The position numbers were made by a program, and so were the translations under genes. The notes beneath the pieces were generated by a model. The model was not told where the DNA came from, ran no database searches, and was given only the letters and a program-made list of their open reading frames with translations. Positions 54,971 to 64,000 of a stretch of 64,000 bases of DNA are shown here, piece by piece (positions within the stretch are counted from its first letter, which is position 1; each line of letters begins with the position of its first letter). This DNA is from Aurantiacibacter luteus (lineage in GTDB: Bacteria > Pseudomonadota > Alphaproteobacteria > Sphingomonadales > Sphingomonadaceae), in NCBI RefSeq assembly GCF_001010945.1, contig NZ_LBHB01000002.1:124001-188000 (forward strand), in the 5' to 3' direction.

Positions 54971-57900
54971 ACGTTCCACTGTCCGATCTGGTCAAGGTCT
55001 CCCGGCGGTTCACGCGCTCGGTTCGGGTAGACACAGACATCGGCGATCCAGCAGCGCTTGAGGGGTATATCTGCCCCCACTCCGCCATCGAAGCTCTGCT
55101 TGCCATGGCTCGTCACCGCGAGGCCACCGGCCACAGTGCCTTCACATGGACTGGTCCCTACGGCAGCGGAAAGTCGAGTTTGGCGGTGGCGTTAGCCTCG
55201 CTCCTACAGGGCGATCGAGCCGACGTTGCGAAGGCGTTTGCGCATGCCTCTGCTACTGATGAGGTCGACGAGCTCGTCGAGCATTTCCGAAAGGATCCCG
55301 CGCCTTGGGATGTTTGCGCAGTAGTAGGCCAGCGCGGCCATGCCGAAGCGATAATCGGCGAAGCAATAAAGAATGCCGTCAAGCGGCCACCGAAGCGCTC
55401 GAAAGACGAGTCATTCGCTAGCTGGGTAGGCCGAGTGGCTGCTCAGGCGCGAGGGCCGGGCTTAGCCCTCATTATCGATGAGATGGGCAAGTTTCTCGAG
55501 CATGCAGCGCTTGAGCAGAGCGACATCCATGTTTTTCAGGAGCTCGCGGAAATCTCGTCGCGTAGCAACGGGAAGCTGCTCCTCGTGGGAATCCTGCACC
55601 AAGCGTTTGATGAGTACGCCCAGCGCTTGTCACGGGAAAGCAGGGACGAGTGGCTCAAGATCCAAGGGCGCTATCTCGACCTGCCGGTAAACCTGGCGGC
55701 CGACGAACAGATCGATCTCATTGCGCGAGCAGTTGAGACGTCACGCGAGCCCGAGATGGATGATGACATGCGCTTTGTAGCCGCTGTCATGCGCGGGGGA
55801 CGCGAAAGCGACAGCGAGCGATTGGCCATGAAGCTTGCGGCCTGCTGGCCGCTCCATCCCTTAACCGCGAGCCTGTTGGGGCCGATCTCTCGTCGGCGGT
55901 TTGGGCAAAGCCAGCGGAGCATCTTCGGCTTTCTGACTTCAGCCGAGCCCTACGGGTTTCAGGAATTCTTGGCTGCAACGGAGACGGAGGCTGGGCGGTT
56001 TAAACCGGCCCAGCTGTGGGATTATTTGCGGGCAAATCTGGAATCCGCCATTCTGGCCTCGCCTGACGGTCACCGGTGGTCCACTGCCGTGGATGCGATC
56101 GAGCGCTGCGAGGTGCGCGGCGGATCGCGCGACCATCTGGCTGCGATCAAGACTATCGCGCTTTTGGACTTGTTCAAGGACAGATCGGGGCTCCAGCCGA
56201 CCTCTGACGTTATCAAGCTCGGTATCGGCGCCAAGTCCGACAAACATTGGAAGCAAATTGCCGACGATCTGCTCAAGTGGTCGGTCGTCGTGTTCCGCAA
56301 GCACAGCGGCGCCTTTGCGATCTACGCAGGCAGCGATTTCGACATCGAATCGGCACTCGATGATGCCCGCTCCCGCGGCATCGGCACCGACTTCAAGCGC
56401 CTCGAAGAGCAGCCAGCGCTTAGGCCGGTACTCGCGAAGCGGCACTACGAAGAAAAGGGAGCGCTGCGCTGGTTTGAAGTGGGCATCGCGCCTCTCGAAG
56501 AAGCTGAAGAAAGAGTACGAACCTACGAGCCAGCGCCAGGTTCTGCCGGGCTGTTCCTTATTCTAGTCAGCACGAATGAAGAGAATAAGGCTGCGGCCAA
56601 ACGCATCGCACGCGCTGCGGCTGAGGAAGCAGGCGATCGCCTCGTCGTGGTCGGCTGGACCCGGGACAGCTACCGCCTGCGAGAGCTGACGGCGGACCTT
56701 GCTGCACTTGAACATGTACGCGGGCACCGTGCCGAGCTCGAGGGCGATGCTGTGGCAAGGCGAGAGATAGATGCCCGGATCGCACGCCTCACTGCCGATC
56801 TTGATGATCAACTGAGGGATGCGATCAATCGCGTCGATTGGCATGGACCGGCTAACGATCAGATCGAAAACCTTGATACGTCGAGCCCTCCGGGGTTGAG
56901 CCTACTTGCTTCAAAGCTCGCGGACTGGCGTTTTCCTTATACGCCGAGGCTTCACAACGAGCTGATCAACCGCACCAGACCGTCTTCAAACGCTATAGCT
57001 GCCACTCGTCAGCTCCTTCACGCCATGGTCGAGAGCCGGGGTAAGGAGCGCCTCGGCTTTGAAGGCTTTCCGCCGGAGGCAGGGCTATTTTTTAGCCTAC
57101 TTGTCTCGACGAAGCTCTACTCTGCCGACGAAACCGGCGTTCAAAGCTTCAGTCCGCCCTCGGCCGACGATGCGCACTGCTTGCACCCAATGTGGGAAGC
57201 GGCCGACGCGGCGCTCCAAGGCTCCGAGACCGGCATTTCCTTTGCAGAGCTCTATAACCTTTGGCGCGCGCCGCCGTTCGGCGTTCGCGATGGGCTCCTG
57301 CCCGTCCTTGCGTTGTCCTATGTCCTGACGCGCGTGGCGCGTACGTCGCTTTATCTCGATGGCGTTTTCCGGCCGCAGCTCGACACCTTCTTTGTCGATC
57401 GGCTGCTGCAAGATGCCGGTGCCGTACGTGCCCGAGACGTAGAGATTACGACGCAACATGTGGCTGTGGTTTCCGACCTCGCAATGCGTCTCGGCCGGGA
57501 TGAGACGATCGCTCCCACCGCTCTTGAAGTTGCTAGAATACTCGTCGGCCGAGTCCGTTCGCTCCCGGGATGGACTCAGCGATCGGGCATGCCATCGAGC
57601 AATGCCATCGCTCTGCGCCAGCTAGGCCTCAAATCCCACGATCCGAATAAGCTTCTCTTCGAAGATCTGCCGAGCAAATTCGGGACAGACCTTGCGGCGG
57701 TCCCTTCAGCTACAGCTGAAGCGCTGGCAGAGCTGGAGGCTGCGTATCCGGAAATGCTACGCGACCTCGCCCAGACATTGTTCAAGGAGCTGCGCTACGA
57801 TCCCATCAAAGACCAAGAGTACAGCCTCTTGCACCAGCGCTGTGAGACTGTGCGCGGACTTTCTGGGAATTTCCGGCTCGACGCACTTGCCACGAGGCTG

Positions 57901-58317
57901 GGTGTGTTCGCCGGTGAACTGGCGGACATTGAAGGGGTGGCTAGTCTGGCAGCCAACAAGCCTGCACGCGACTGGGTCGACCGGGATATCGATGCTGCAA
58001 AGATTGAGCTGGCTGCGCTTGCTCAGCAGTTTTTGCGCGCCGAAGGCTTCGCGCATCTCAAAGGGCGCGGCGATCGGCAAACGAGCCTCGCGGTTTACAT
58101 CAGCGATCCTAGCTATCCCGCGCCGGCATCGCCGTTCGTCGAACTGAGCGGACAGGAGCGCGATCGCGCCAGTGCTTTAGCTGAGCAGATCCAGGAGCTG
58201 ATCGACAAATCCGCTGTGTCGCCAGCCATCGCGATTGGCGCTATCGCCCAACTTGGGCTCTCATTGGCCGGTGACCTGGAAGAGGCAGAAGAGCAGCCTA
58301 AGGTGGCTGCCGCATGA
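54967..58317 (+). CDS. sspC: ATPase SspC
   Basis: 1116 aa from GTG. P-loop ATPase: Walker A GPYGSGKSS (about 63-71), Walker B LALIIDEMGKF (about 167-173) and a sensor-like LLLVGILHQAF. The remaining part has a second half without clear motif (about 600-1100). SspC is the ATPase partner of the phosphorothioation complex. The stop overlaps sspD (ATGA). Confidence 0.85.
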   Translation: MNVPLSDLVKVSRRFTRSVRVDTDIGDPAALEGYICPHSAIEALLAMARHREATGHSAFTWTGPYGSGKSSLAVALASLLQGDRADVAKAFAHASATDEVDELVEHFRKDPAPWDVCAVVGQRGHAEAIIGEAIKNAVKRPPKRSKDESFASWVGRVAAQARGPGLALIIDEMGKFLEHAALEQSDIHVFQELAEISSRSNGKLLLVGILHQAFDEYAQRLSRESRDEWLKIQGRYLDLPVNLAADEQIDLIARAVETSREPEMDDDMRFVAAVMRGGRESDSERLAMKLAACWPLHPLTASLLGPISRRRFGQSQRSIFGFLTSAEPYGFQEFLAATETEAGRFKPAQLWDYLRANLESAILASPDGHRWSTAVDAIERCEVRGGSRDHLAAIKTIALLDLFKDRSGLQPTSDVIKLGIGAKSDKHWKQIADDLLKWSVVVFRKHSGAFAIYAGSDFDIESALDDARSRGIGTDFKRLEEQPALRPVLAKRHYEEKGALRWFEVGIAPLEEAEERVRTYEPAPGSAGLFLILVSTNEENKAAAKRIARAAAEEAGDRLVVVGWTRDSYRLRELTADLAALEHVRGHRAELEGDAVARREIDARIARLTADLDDQLRDAINRVDWHGPANDQIENLDTSSPPGLSLLASKLADWRFPYTPRLHNELINRTRPSSNAIAATRQLLHAMVESRGKERLGFEGFPPEAGLFFSLLVSTKLYSADETGVQSFSPPSADDAHCLHPMWEAADAALQGSETGISFAELYNLWRAPPFGVRDGLLPVLALSYVLTRVARTSLYLDGVFRPQLDTFFVDRLLQDAGAVRARDVEITTQHVAVVSDLAMRLGRDETIAPTALEVARILVGRVRSLPGWTQRSGMPSSNAIALRQLGLKSHDPNKLLFEDLPSKFGTDLAAVPSATAEALAELEAAYPEMLRDLAQTLFKELRYDPIKDQEYSLLHQRCETVRGLSGNFRLDALATRLGVFAGELADIEGVASLAANKPARDWVDRDIDAAKIELAALAQQFLRAEGFAHLKGRGDRQTSLAVYISDPSYPAPASPFVELSGQERDRASALAEQIQELIDKSAVSPAIAIGAIAQLGLSLAGDLEEAEEQPKVAAA

Positions 58318-59141
58318 GCCAGCGCCACGTTTTGGGAATATCCGGCGGCCGCGACAGCGCGGCCCTCGCTGTCTACATGCGCCAAACTGCTCCGGAGCTT
58401 GAGATCGAGTACTTTTTTACCGACACGGGGAAAGAGCTTCCGGAAGTCTACGAGTTTTTGGGCCGGCTCGAGGGGTTTTTGGGCAAGCCGATCCTGCGCT
58501 TGAACCCAGACAGGGATTTCGATTTTTGGCTGCAAGAGTACAACAACTTCTTGCCCTCACCGCAAACCCGGTGGTGCACAAGGCAGCTGAAAATAAAGCC
58601 GTTCGAGGCTTGGCTGCGTCCCGCGTTGGCCAATGGCGAGCAGATCAACAGCTACGTCGCAATTCGCTCGGACGAAGACTACCGTGAGGGGTACGTTTCG
58701 GGACAGGACAACCTTAAAGTTCATTTGCCTTTCCGGCAGGCGGGCATCGACAAGGCGGGAGTAATGGAGATCCTCGAGGCGGCTGGCCTGGGCCTCCCGG
58801 ATTACTACCGCTGGCGCTCCCGGAGCGGCTGCACATTCTGCTTTTATCAGCAGAAAATCGAATGGGCGCGCCTGCTTGAAGAGCATCCGGACGCCTTTGA
58901 GGAAGCGAAGCGCTACGAGAAGAATGCTCTTGATCATGGTTCCCCATTTACCTGGAGTCACGGCGAGTCGCTGATCGAGTTGGAACAGCCCGCCCGTCTG
59001 GCTCAGATTAAGCGAGACCACGAAAAACGGATGGAACGGCTGCGTGCGCGCAGACTTGTGAACGCCCTTGCAAGCGATGAACTCATCGACAATGATGAAG
59101 TTTATGGTGCAGGAAAGCTCTGCATAACATGTCATAAATAG
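58314..59141 (+). CDS. sspD: PAPS-reductase-like sulfurtransferase SspD
   Basis: 275 aa. PP-loop ATP pyrophosphatase motif ISGGRDSAAL (about 9-18), then FFTDTGKELPE, RWCTRQLKIKPF, SGCTFCFYQQ and a C-terminal CITCHK. Cysteine pairs at CTFC and CITC could bind an Fe-S cluster or act in sulfur relay, as in DndC. Activates the DNA backbone phosphate and transfers sulfur from SspA. Confidence 0.9.
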   Translation: MSQRHVLGISGGRDSAALAVYMRQTAPELEIEYFFTDTGKELPEVYEFLGRLEGFLGKPILRLNPDRDFDFWLQEYNNFLPSPQTRWCTRQLKIKPFEAWLRPALANGEQINSYVAIRSDEDYREGYVSGQDNLKVHLPFRQAGIDKAGVMEILEAAGLGLPDYYRWRSRSGCTFCFYQQKIEWARLLEEHPDAFEEAKRYEKNALDHGSPFTWSHGESLIELEQPARLAQIKRDHEKRMERLRARRLVNALASDELIDNDEVYGAGKLCITCHK

Positions 59142-59204
59142 TCCGGCGCTACAGCGCTGAGCTTCCCAACACTTTGGGTTTAGCAGTTATACGGAGGGGG
59201 GACA

Positions 59205-59288
59205 GTGAGCAGAGCGCACAGCGCACTTCTTCGAGTGGAAAGCCGTTGTCGGTTTGCGCAACCCAGTCGAACACTCGATGCAATTTGA
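59205..59288 (+). CDS. Possible leader ORF overlapping the sspF start
   Basis: GTG with a strong ribosome site GGAGGGGGGA, 27 codons (MSRAHSALLRVESRCRF...), stop at 59288, i.e. 8 bases past the helicase ATG at 59278. The helicase ATG itself has no good ribosome site. This would make helicase translation depend on translation of the leader. Codon content is not distinctive. Confidence 0.35.
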   Translation: MSRAHSALLRVESRCRFAQPSRTLDAI

Positions 59289-60882
59289 CGCGTTCCTCAC
59301 ACGAGCGGACGATGAGGTTCTTCAGGAGCTTCTCGGTTACAAGGCTCTCCGATTGCTTCGCGCTCTCGACCCAAATGGATTTTCGCAAGCTAAGCAACGT
59401 GAGCTGCTGTTAGGCCAAACGAAGGCGCAAGAGCTCCTAGCAAGCGCCCCGTCGCGGAAGGCGTTACTCGAACTGCTTCGCCCCGATGAGGCGAGGCGCC
59501 TGTGCCAGTTGCTCGGGCTCGACGACGCCGATCCATACGAGCAGCTCACCCAGTCCAAATTTCGGGGGGAGCGATTTGCCGCGCTGCTCGAATTCTTCGA
59601 ACTCCCGCTTCACCAGCAAGAAGCTCCAGTCGAAGTAGAGGCGGCGCGCCAGGCGCGGCCTCTATACCCGCTCTTCAGCCATCAGGCGAAGGCCGCTCGG
59701 CGCACGATCCAGAAGCTGCGATCAGGCGCTAGACGTGTGCTCCTCCACATGCCTACCGGGGCCGGCAAGACACGCACAGCGATGAACGTCATTGCCGAGC
59801 AGCTGCGGGAGTTCCCTGATCGCGCGGTGATTTGGCTCGCACATAGCGAAGAGCTTTGCGAACAAGCTGCGAGTGAGTTTGAAAAAGCTTGGGGCAATCT
59901 GGGCAGCCACGAAGTCAACGTTCGGCGCTTCTGGGGAAGCCGTTCCCTCGAACCAGATGATATCGCAGGCGACTTCATCGTTGCCGGGCTTCCCAAAATG
60001 AATGCCCTCGTGCGCAGTAATCTCTCGGCGATAGGCAAATTGGGTAAGTACTCAGGCCTCGTGATCATGGATGAGGCGCATCAGGCGATTGCGCAAACAT
60101 ACCAGCTCATCTTGGACGCGCTGGTTGAGCCATACCCCCAAGCCTCATTGTTGGGCCTTAGCGCTACGCCGGGGCGAACTTGGAACGACATCGACCAAGA
60201 TGAGAAGGTGGCCCGCTTCTTTGCGCGGCAGAAGGTGGTCCTAGAGATCGAGGGCTATGATAATCCGGTCGAATATCTTGTTGACCAAGGTTACCTCGCC
60301 AACGCAACATTTCGTCCGGTCCTTCACGATTCAGGGTTTGCGCTGAGCGATCAAGACCAACAGCGAATCGAACAAGATCTGGAGGTCCCCAGACAGATTT
60401 TGGAGCGTTTGGCCGAGGACGAAATCCGTAACCTGGTGATCCTTTCCGAGATCAGGGATCTAGTGAAGCGCCACCGCCGGGTTATCGTGTTCGCAACAAC
60501 TGTCGAGCACTCCGATCTTCTTGCTTATGTGCTCCGCGCGCAGGGGCTCTGGGCGAGATCAGTTACCGGCGCCACTCCCGGATCCGAGAGGCAGGTCATA
60601 TTGGACGAGTTCAAAGATCAAGCTGCAGAGCCAAAAGTCGTCTGTAATTTTGGTGTGCTCACGACCGGCTTCGATGCGCCGCAGACCAGTGCAGCTGTCA
60701 TTGCGCGCCCGACGACTTCGCTTGTTCTCTATAGCCAGATGGTGGGTCGTGCCATCCGCGGGCCGCAGGCGGGGGGCAACGCCACCGCCGAGATTGTCAC
60801 CGTGGTGGACAGTGCCCTCCCTGGATTTGGCGACGTCGGTGATGCATTCTTGAATTGGGAAGATGTTTGGGGGTCACAATGA
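59278..60882 (+). CDS. sspF: DEAD/DEAH-type helicase, probable SspF
   Basis: 534 aa from ATG (a TTG 24 bases earlier is in frame). SF2 helicase: Walker A MPTGAGKTRTA (about 160), motif Ia AHSEELCEQA, motif II MDEAHQAI, motif III LSATPGRTW, motif V NFGVLTTGFDAP, motif VI QMVGRAIRG. The first 150 residues form a helical domain. It follows sspD in the order known for sspBCD-sspFGH cassettes. Its individual assignment as F is from position. Confidence 0.75.
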   Translation: MQFDAFLTRADDEVLQELLGYKALRLLRALDPNGFSQAKQRELLLGQTKAQELLASAPSRKALLELLRPDEARRLCQLLGLDDADPYEQLTQSKFRGERFAALLEFFELPLHQQEAPVEVEAARQARPLYPLFSHQAKAARRTIQKLRSGARRVLLHMPTGAGKTRTAMNVIAEQLREFPDRAVIWLAHSEELCEQAASEFEKAWGNLGSHEVNVRRFWGSRSLEPDDIAGDFIVAGLPKMNALVRSNLSAIGKLGKYSGLVIMDEAHQAIAQTYQLILDALVEPYPQASLLGLSATPGRTWNDIDQDEKVARFFARQKVVLEIEGYDNPVEYLVDQGYLANATFRPVLHDSGFALSDQDQQRIEQDLEVPRQILERLAEDEIRNLVILSEIRDLVKRHRRVIVFATTVEHSDLLAYVLRAQGLWARSVTGATPGSERQVILDEFKDQAAEPKVVCNFGVLTTGFDAPQTSAAVIARPTTSLVLYSQMVGRAIRGPQAGGNATAEIVTVVDSALPGFGDVGDAFLNWEDVWGSQ

Positions 60883-62681
60883 GCTTTTCTATCGTACCGA
60901 CGCATCTGGCTGTGAAAGCTATGCGTGACAATGGCTATAAAAACGCGGCCTATGCTCTTGCAGAGTTGATGGACAACTCCATTCAAGCAGGAGCGAAACA
61001 CGTGGAGTTGCTCTGTGCAGAGCGGACCACCCAGCTCGCGCAGAGGCAGCGTCGTCGGATGCACCAGATCGCTGTTCTCGACGATGCTCAAGGAATGGAT
61101 GCCGAGACATTGCGGATGGCGCTCCAATTCGGCAACGGAACTCGCCTCGATCCAGCCATGCAAAACGGCATCGGCCGGTTCGGCATGGGGCTTCCAGCCT
61201 CCTCCATTTCGCAGTGTCAGCGCGTCGAAGTTTGGACCTGGCAGGATGGCATCGAGAACGCACTCTACTCCTACCTCGATCTCGATGAGATTGCGGCGCA
61301 GACGATGATCGATGTTCCGGAGCCCACCCACGCGAAGGTGCCTGATTTGTGGAGGCAGGTCGGAAAGGCGTGGAGTGAGAGCGGCACGCTTGTCGTCTGG
61401 TCCGAGCTCGATCGGATGATGTGGCGTACGGCCACGGCCCTCTTCGGAAACAGCGAACTTGTGATCGGCCGGATGTACCGCCGATTTTTGGCCGATGGAC
61501 GCGTCAGCATTCGGTTTGTCGCCTTCGACGAGGCGAATCCGCGGTCGATCGCCACCGAGCAGTACGTGAAGCCCAATGATCCCGGATATCTAATGACTGG
61601 CACTTCGACGCCGGCCCCCTGGCACGACGAAGCCATGTTCGCTCTCTGGGGAGAAGAAGAAGTGACCCACATGGTCAGCTTCCGCGGTCAAGAACACGAA
61701 GTGAAGATCAGGTATTCTCTCGCAAAAGAAGAGGCGCGCAAGGGCCATAGTCCAGGTAGCCGTGACTACGGCAGGCATGCGGCTCGCAATACCGGACTGT
61801 CCATTGTGCGGGCCGATCGAGAGCTGGAGCTGGACGAGGCTTGGTCGGACGCATCTGAACCCCGCGATCGGTGGTGGGGCATCGAAGTTGAATTCCCCCC
61901 CGCGCTGGATGAGATCTTCGGAGTGACAAACAACAAGCAGCACGCCCACAATTTCTCCGAGTTCGCGAATTTGGATCTGGACGAACTACTTGGCGGCCGG
62001 AGTCTAGCTGAGCTTCGGGAGGAACTAGAAGAAGAAGATGATCCCCGCGCGCCGCTTCTCGAAATCGCCAACCAGATCAAAAAAACCAAGAGCGTGCTTC
62101 AGCGTCTCCTGAGGGCGCAAACAGCGACCGAGGACCGCCGCACGCGTAAGCGGCATGCGGATCCCAACTCGCCAGAGAGCCGGGCGACCGACGTCACTAA
62201 CCAGCGTAAGGACGAAGGCCACTACGGCCAGAGCGATGACGACGAAAATCTTCCTCAGGATCAGAGGAAGGACGAAATCGAGCATGAGCTCGAGAGCCAA
62301 GGAATGTCGGAAGACGCTGCGAAGGAACTAGCTGCGCGCACTATTTCCGATGGCTTAAAATACGTTTTTGCAGAAGCCGACTTAGAGTCTCCAGCCTTTT
62401 TCTCTGTGAAGCAGAAAGGGGGCTCCATCATCATCACCTTGAACACCTCCCATCCAGCGTACGACTCATTGGTCGAGGTCCTAGAGCGCGAAGATCCCGA
62501 CGAAACAGCAGAGGGGCTCCGGGCACGTCTACATTCTGCGGAAGACGGCCTAAAGCTGCTACTGATGGCCTGGGCTCGGTATGAGGACGAACAGCCAGAT
62601 GGGATGCGGCGCGAGCGGGCGCAGGAAACCCGCCTCGATTGGGGCCGTCTCGCCCGGCAGTTCCTTCGTAGCGAAGGATAA
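60879..62681 (+). CDS. sspG: GHKL ATPase, probable SspG
   Basis: 600 aa; the ATG overlaps the helicase stop (ATGA). GHKL motifs: ALAELMDNSIQAGA (E and N; about 27-40), DDAQGMDAE (D), GIGRFGMGLPASS (G2 box) - a MORC/Hsp90-like ATP lid. Then a middle domain, a charged low-complexity segment (about 390-470), and a helical C-terminus. Such ATPases act as DNA clamps or sensors; in the Ssp system it would belong to the restriction part. Confidence 0.75.
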   Translation: MSFSIVPTHLAVKAMRDNGYKNAAYALAELMDNSIQAGAKHVELLCAERTTQLAQRQRRRMHQIAVLDDAQGMDAETLRMALQFGNGTRLDPAMQNGIGRFGMGLPASSISQCQRVEVWTWQDGIENALYSYLDLDEIAAQTMIDVPEPTHAKVPDLWRQVGKAWSESGTLVVWSELDRMMWRTATALFGNSELVIGRMYRRFLADGRVSIRFVAFDEANPRSIATEQYVKPNDPGYLMTGTSTPAPWHDEAMFALWGEEEVTHMVSFRGQEHEVKIRYSLAKEEARKGHSPGSRDYGRHAARNTGLSIVRADRELELDEAWSDASEPRDRWWGIEVEFPPALDEIFGVTNNKQHAHNFSEFANLDLDELLGGRSLAELREELEEEDDPRAPLLEIANQIKKTKSVLQRLLRAQTATEDRRTRKRHADPNSPESRATDVTNQRKDEGHYGQSDDDENLPQDQRKDEIEHELESQGMSEDAAKELAARTISDGLKYVFAEADLESPAFFSVKQKGGSIIITLNTSHPAYDSLVEVLEREDPDETAEGLRARLHSAEDGLKLLLMAWARYEDEQPDGMRRERAQETRLDWGRLARQFLRSEG

Positions 62682-62686
62682 CTAAA

Positions 62687-63613
62687 ATGAACTCGCTCGG
62701 CGATGAACTCGTCGAGATCGTAAGAGGAGCTCGCCAAGAATGTCTTCTGGCGGCTCCTTACATCAAGCGCGATACATTGGACCGGCTTCTTGCCGCGATC
62801 CCGGTGTCTTGCGTCGTTCGCGTTGTGACCCGATGGCGCATTGATGAGATCGCCATGGGCGTAAGCGATCTCGAAGTTTGGAACAGCGTCGTAGAGCGTG
62901 GGAATGCCGAGCTCTGGCTCCAGCCGACGTTGCACGCCAAATACTATCGCGCCGACGACCGCGTCGCGATTGGCTCAGCCAATCTCACGAACTCGGCCCT
63001 TGGCTGGCGTCCAAACGCCAACTTGGAAATTCTCCACGATATGGGTGAATGTTACTCGCCGCGCGAAGCATTCGAAGGGGCGCTGTTCGATCGGAGTACG
63101 AAGGTCGATTCAGCTCTGCACGAGAGCTTTGTCGCAGCGCTAGAGGCATTCCCTCGGGCGCCGCGCCCTCCCTCATCTGACGAGATCGATCTTTTCGAAG
63201 ATCGGGGAGATTGGCGGCCGGTTCTCCGCTTTCCGGAGAATCTCTTCATGCTTTATGCCGGTGACGATCAGGATCTTTCAACGGCGGCCCGTGACGCAGC
63301 GGCGTTGGATCTCGCAGCCCTAGATCCGCCCGCGGGCTTATTCGAGGAACAGTTCAAGAGGTGGGTCGGCCTCGCTCTGCTCCAGCACCCGGAATTTCGA
63401 GCCATCGACAAGTTTGTGATCACCTCGCGTCGCTTCGGAGAGATGCGGGATTTACTCTCCGAACGAGGCGCTGCAGACGCAAATAGGGCGTGGCAAACCT
63501 GGATGCGCTGGATCCTTCATTTCGTCCCAGAAAGGCTGAGCTTTCACACCGCCAACTACTCGGAAATCGTTTCGCGCAGTTCTACATCCGTGCAATCTCA
63601 AGGAGGTCGTTGA
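62687..63613 (+). CDS. sspH: PLD-type nuclease, probable SspH
   Basis: 308 aa with one HKD motif LHAKYYRADDRVAIGSANLT (about 83-102); one motif per chain means it must dimerise to build a PLD active site, as in Nuc and BfiI. A DUF-like C-terminal part (about 170-300) follows. It starts 5 bases after the ATPase stop. The likely DNA-cutting effector of the FGH part. Confidence 0.75.
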   Translation: MNSLGDELVEIVRGARQECLLAAPYIKRDTLDRLLAAIPVSCVVRVVTRWRIDEIAMGVSDLEVWNSVVERGNAELWLQPTLHAKYYRADDRVAIGSANLTNSALGWRPNANLEILHDMGECYSPREAFEGALFDRSTKVDSALHESFVAALEAFPRAPRPPSSDEIDLFEDRGDWRPVLRFPENLFMLYAGDDQDLSTAARDAAALDLAALDPPAGLFEEQFKRWVGLALLQHPEFRAIDKFVITSRRFGEMRDLLSERGAADANRAWQTWMRWILHFVPERLSFHTANYSEIVSRSSTSVQSQGGR

Positions 63614-63678
63614 TGCCATGCAGAAGCACGATGGCCGCCGGTCTCTTTCGCCATCGATGCCAATGAAGAGGGAAACGA

Positions 63679-63948
63679 ATGAGCGCTGACAAGAGTGCCG
63701 GTCTACACGCATTTGTGACGCGCGGCCCTCGGGCCGGAACGCTGCTCTTTCCGCACAAGCACCGAGACGGCAGCTACGTCGTCTCGATGACACGATTCGA
63801 AAAGGACTATGTTTACATCACCGATCCCACCGACCTGCTCGGTTGGTTGGAGAAGGGATATCGACTGCGCATGTCGAATAGGGACGGCGGCGTCGCTTCG
63901 CCCAGCCTGATCGAACCGGGCAAGATCTATCGGCCAGTGCAGTTATGA
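63679..63948 (+). CDS. 89-aa protein after sspH
   Basis: Starts MSADKSAGLHAFVTRGP with GAGGG seven bases upstream; ends IEPGKIYRPVQL. A small beta-rich, basic protein without known motif. It is same strand and 65 bases after sspH, so it may be part of the cassette. I do not recognise the family. Confidence 0.6.
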   Translation: MSADKSAGLHAFVTRGPRAGTLLFPHKHRDGSYVVSMTRFEKDYVYITDPTDLLGWLEKGYRLRMSNRDGGVASPSLIEPGKIYRPVQL

Positions 63949-64000
63949 TCCCCCGGTGAGTTAAAGGTGGTCAGGCAGCCCGATCCTCCAAAGAACCCGT

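Noticed and set aside
52707-63613. Dnd (DndABCDE-FGH) or BREX system
   Set aside because: DUF4007 and the 1116-aa ATPase replace DndB/D/E; no PglZ or BrxL-type proteins. Ssp fits better.

Overview
The window looks like a chromosomal segment of an alphaproteobacterium of the order Sphingomonadales, most likely the Erythrobacteraceae (Erythrobacter/Qipengyuania/Altererythrobacter type). The basis is the GC-rich core, the block engB-yidC-yidD-rnpA-rpmH, UPF0262 next to dnaB, a CC_3452-type small secreted protein and a YifB/ComM ATPase. The family-level assignment is an inference from protein style, not a database result.

Left part, about 1-31.9 kb, is ordinary core genome: dapE, cupin, GST, a CHASE2-EAL cyclic-di-GMP protein, the protein-insertion/ribosome block (engB, yidC, yidD, rnpA, rpmH), yifB-mntP, an HxlR regulator, HAD phosphatase, rpmJ, galE, an M14 peptidase, dnaB, a cardiolipin-synthase-like PLD protein, rpoZ, a fatty acid hydroxylase, ftsH, a mannose-6-phosphate isomerase and a 3-hydroxyisobutyrate dehydrogenase. 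Genes missed by simple ORF calling include rpmJ (14262-14387), a 16-codon ORF with a ribosome-site hairpin (4893-4943) and a 50-aa peptide with a RiPP-leader-like motif (17383-17535).

From about 32 kb to the right edge the base composition drops and the genes become accessory: a phage-defence island. Its left junction (32.4-32.6 kb) holds several tRNA T-arm and 3'-end fragments. At 51.96-52.01 kb there is the 3' half of an initiator tRNA-Met, still followed by its terminator. Between these lie two minus-strand modules. Module A (32914-39496) is a giant GHKL ATPase with a DUF3883-like nuclease end plus a NERD-nuclease/UvrD-type helicase. Module B (39789-51820) is a tightly overlapping five-gene operon: AddB-like nuclease, AddA-like helicase-nuclease, DUF6361, two-motif PLD protein and SNF2-type helicase.

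Module C (52707-63948) is a DNA phosphorothioation system of the Ssp type: sspA on the minus strand, then divergent sspB-sspC-sspD followed by helicase, GHKL ATPase and PLD genes that fit sspF-sspG-sspH, and an extra 89-aa gene. The sspA-sspB promoter carries two matching 6-7-6 palindromes 52 bp apart. Beside sspA lies a decayed DUF262 fragment, possibly what is left of an SspE-like or other DUF262 effector. Module B is the strongest candidate for an incompletely described system; module A is also not a system I can name.
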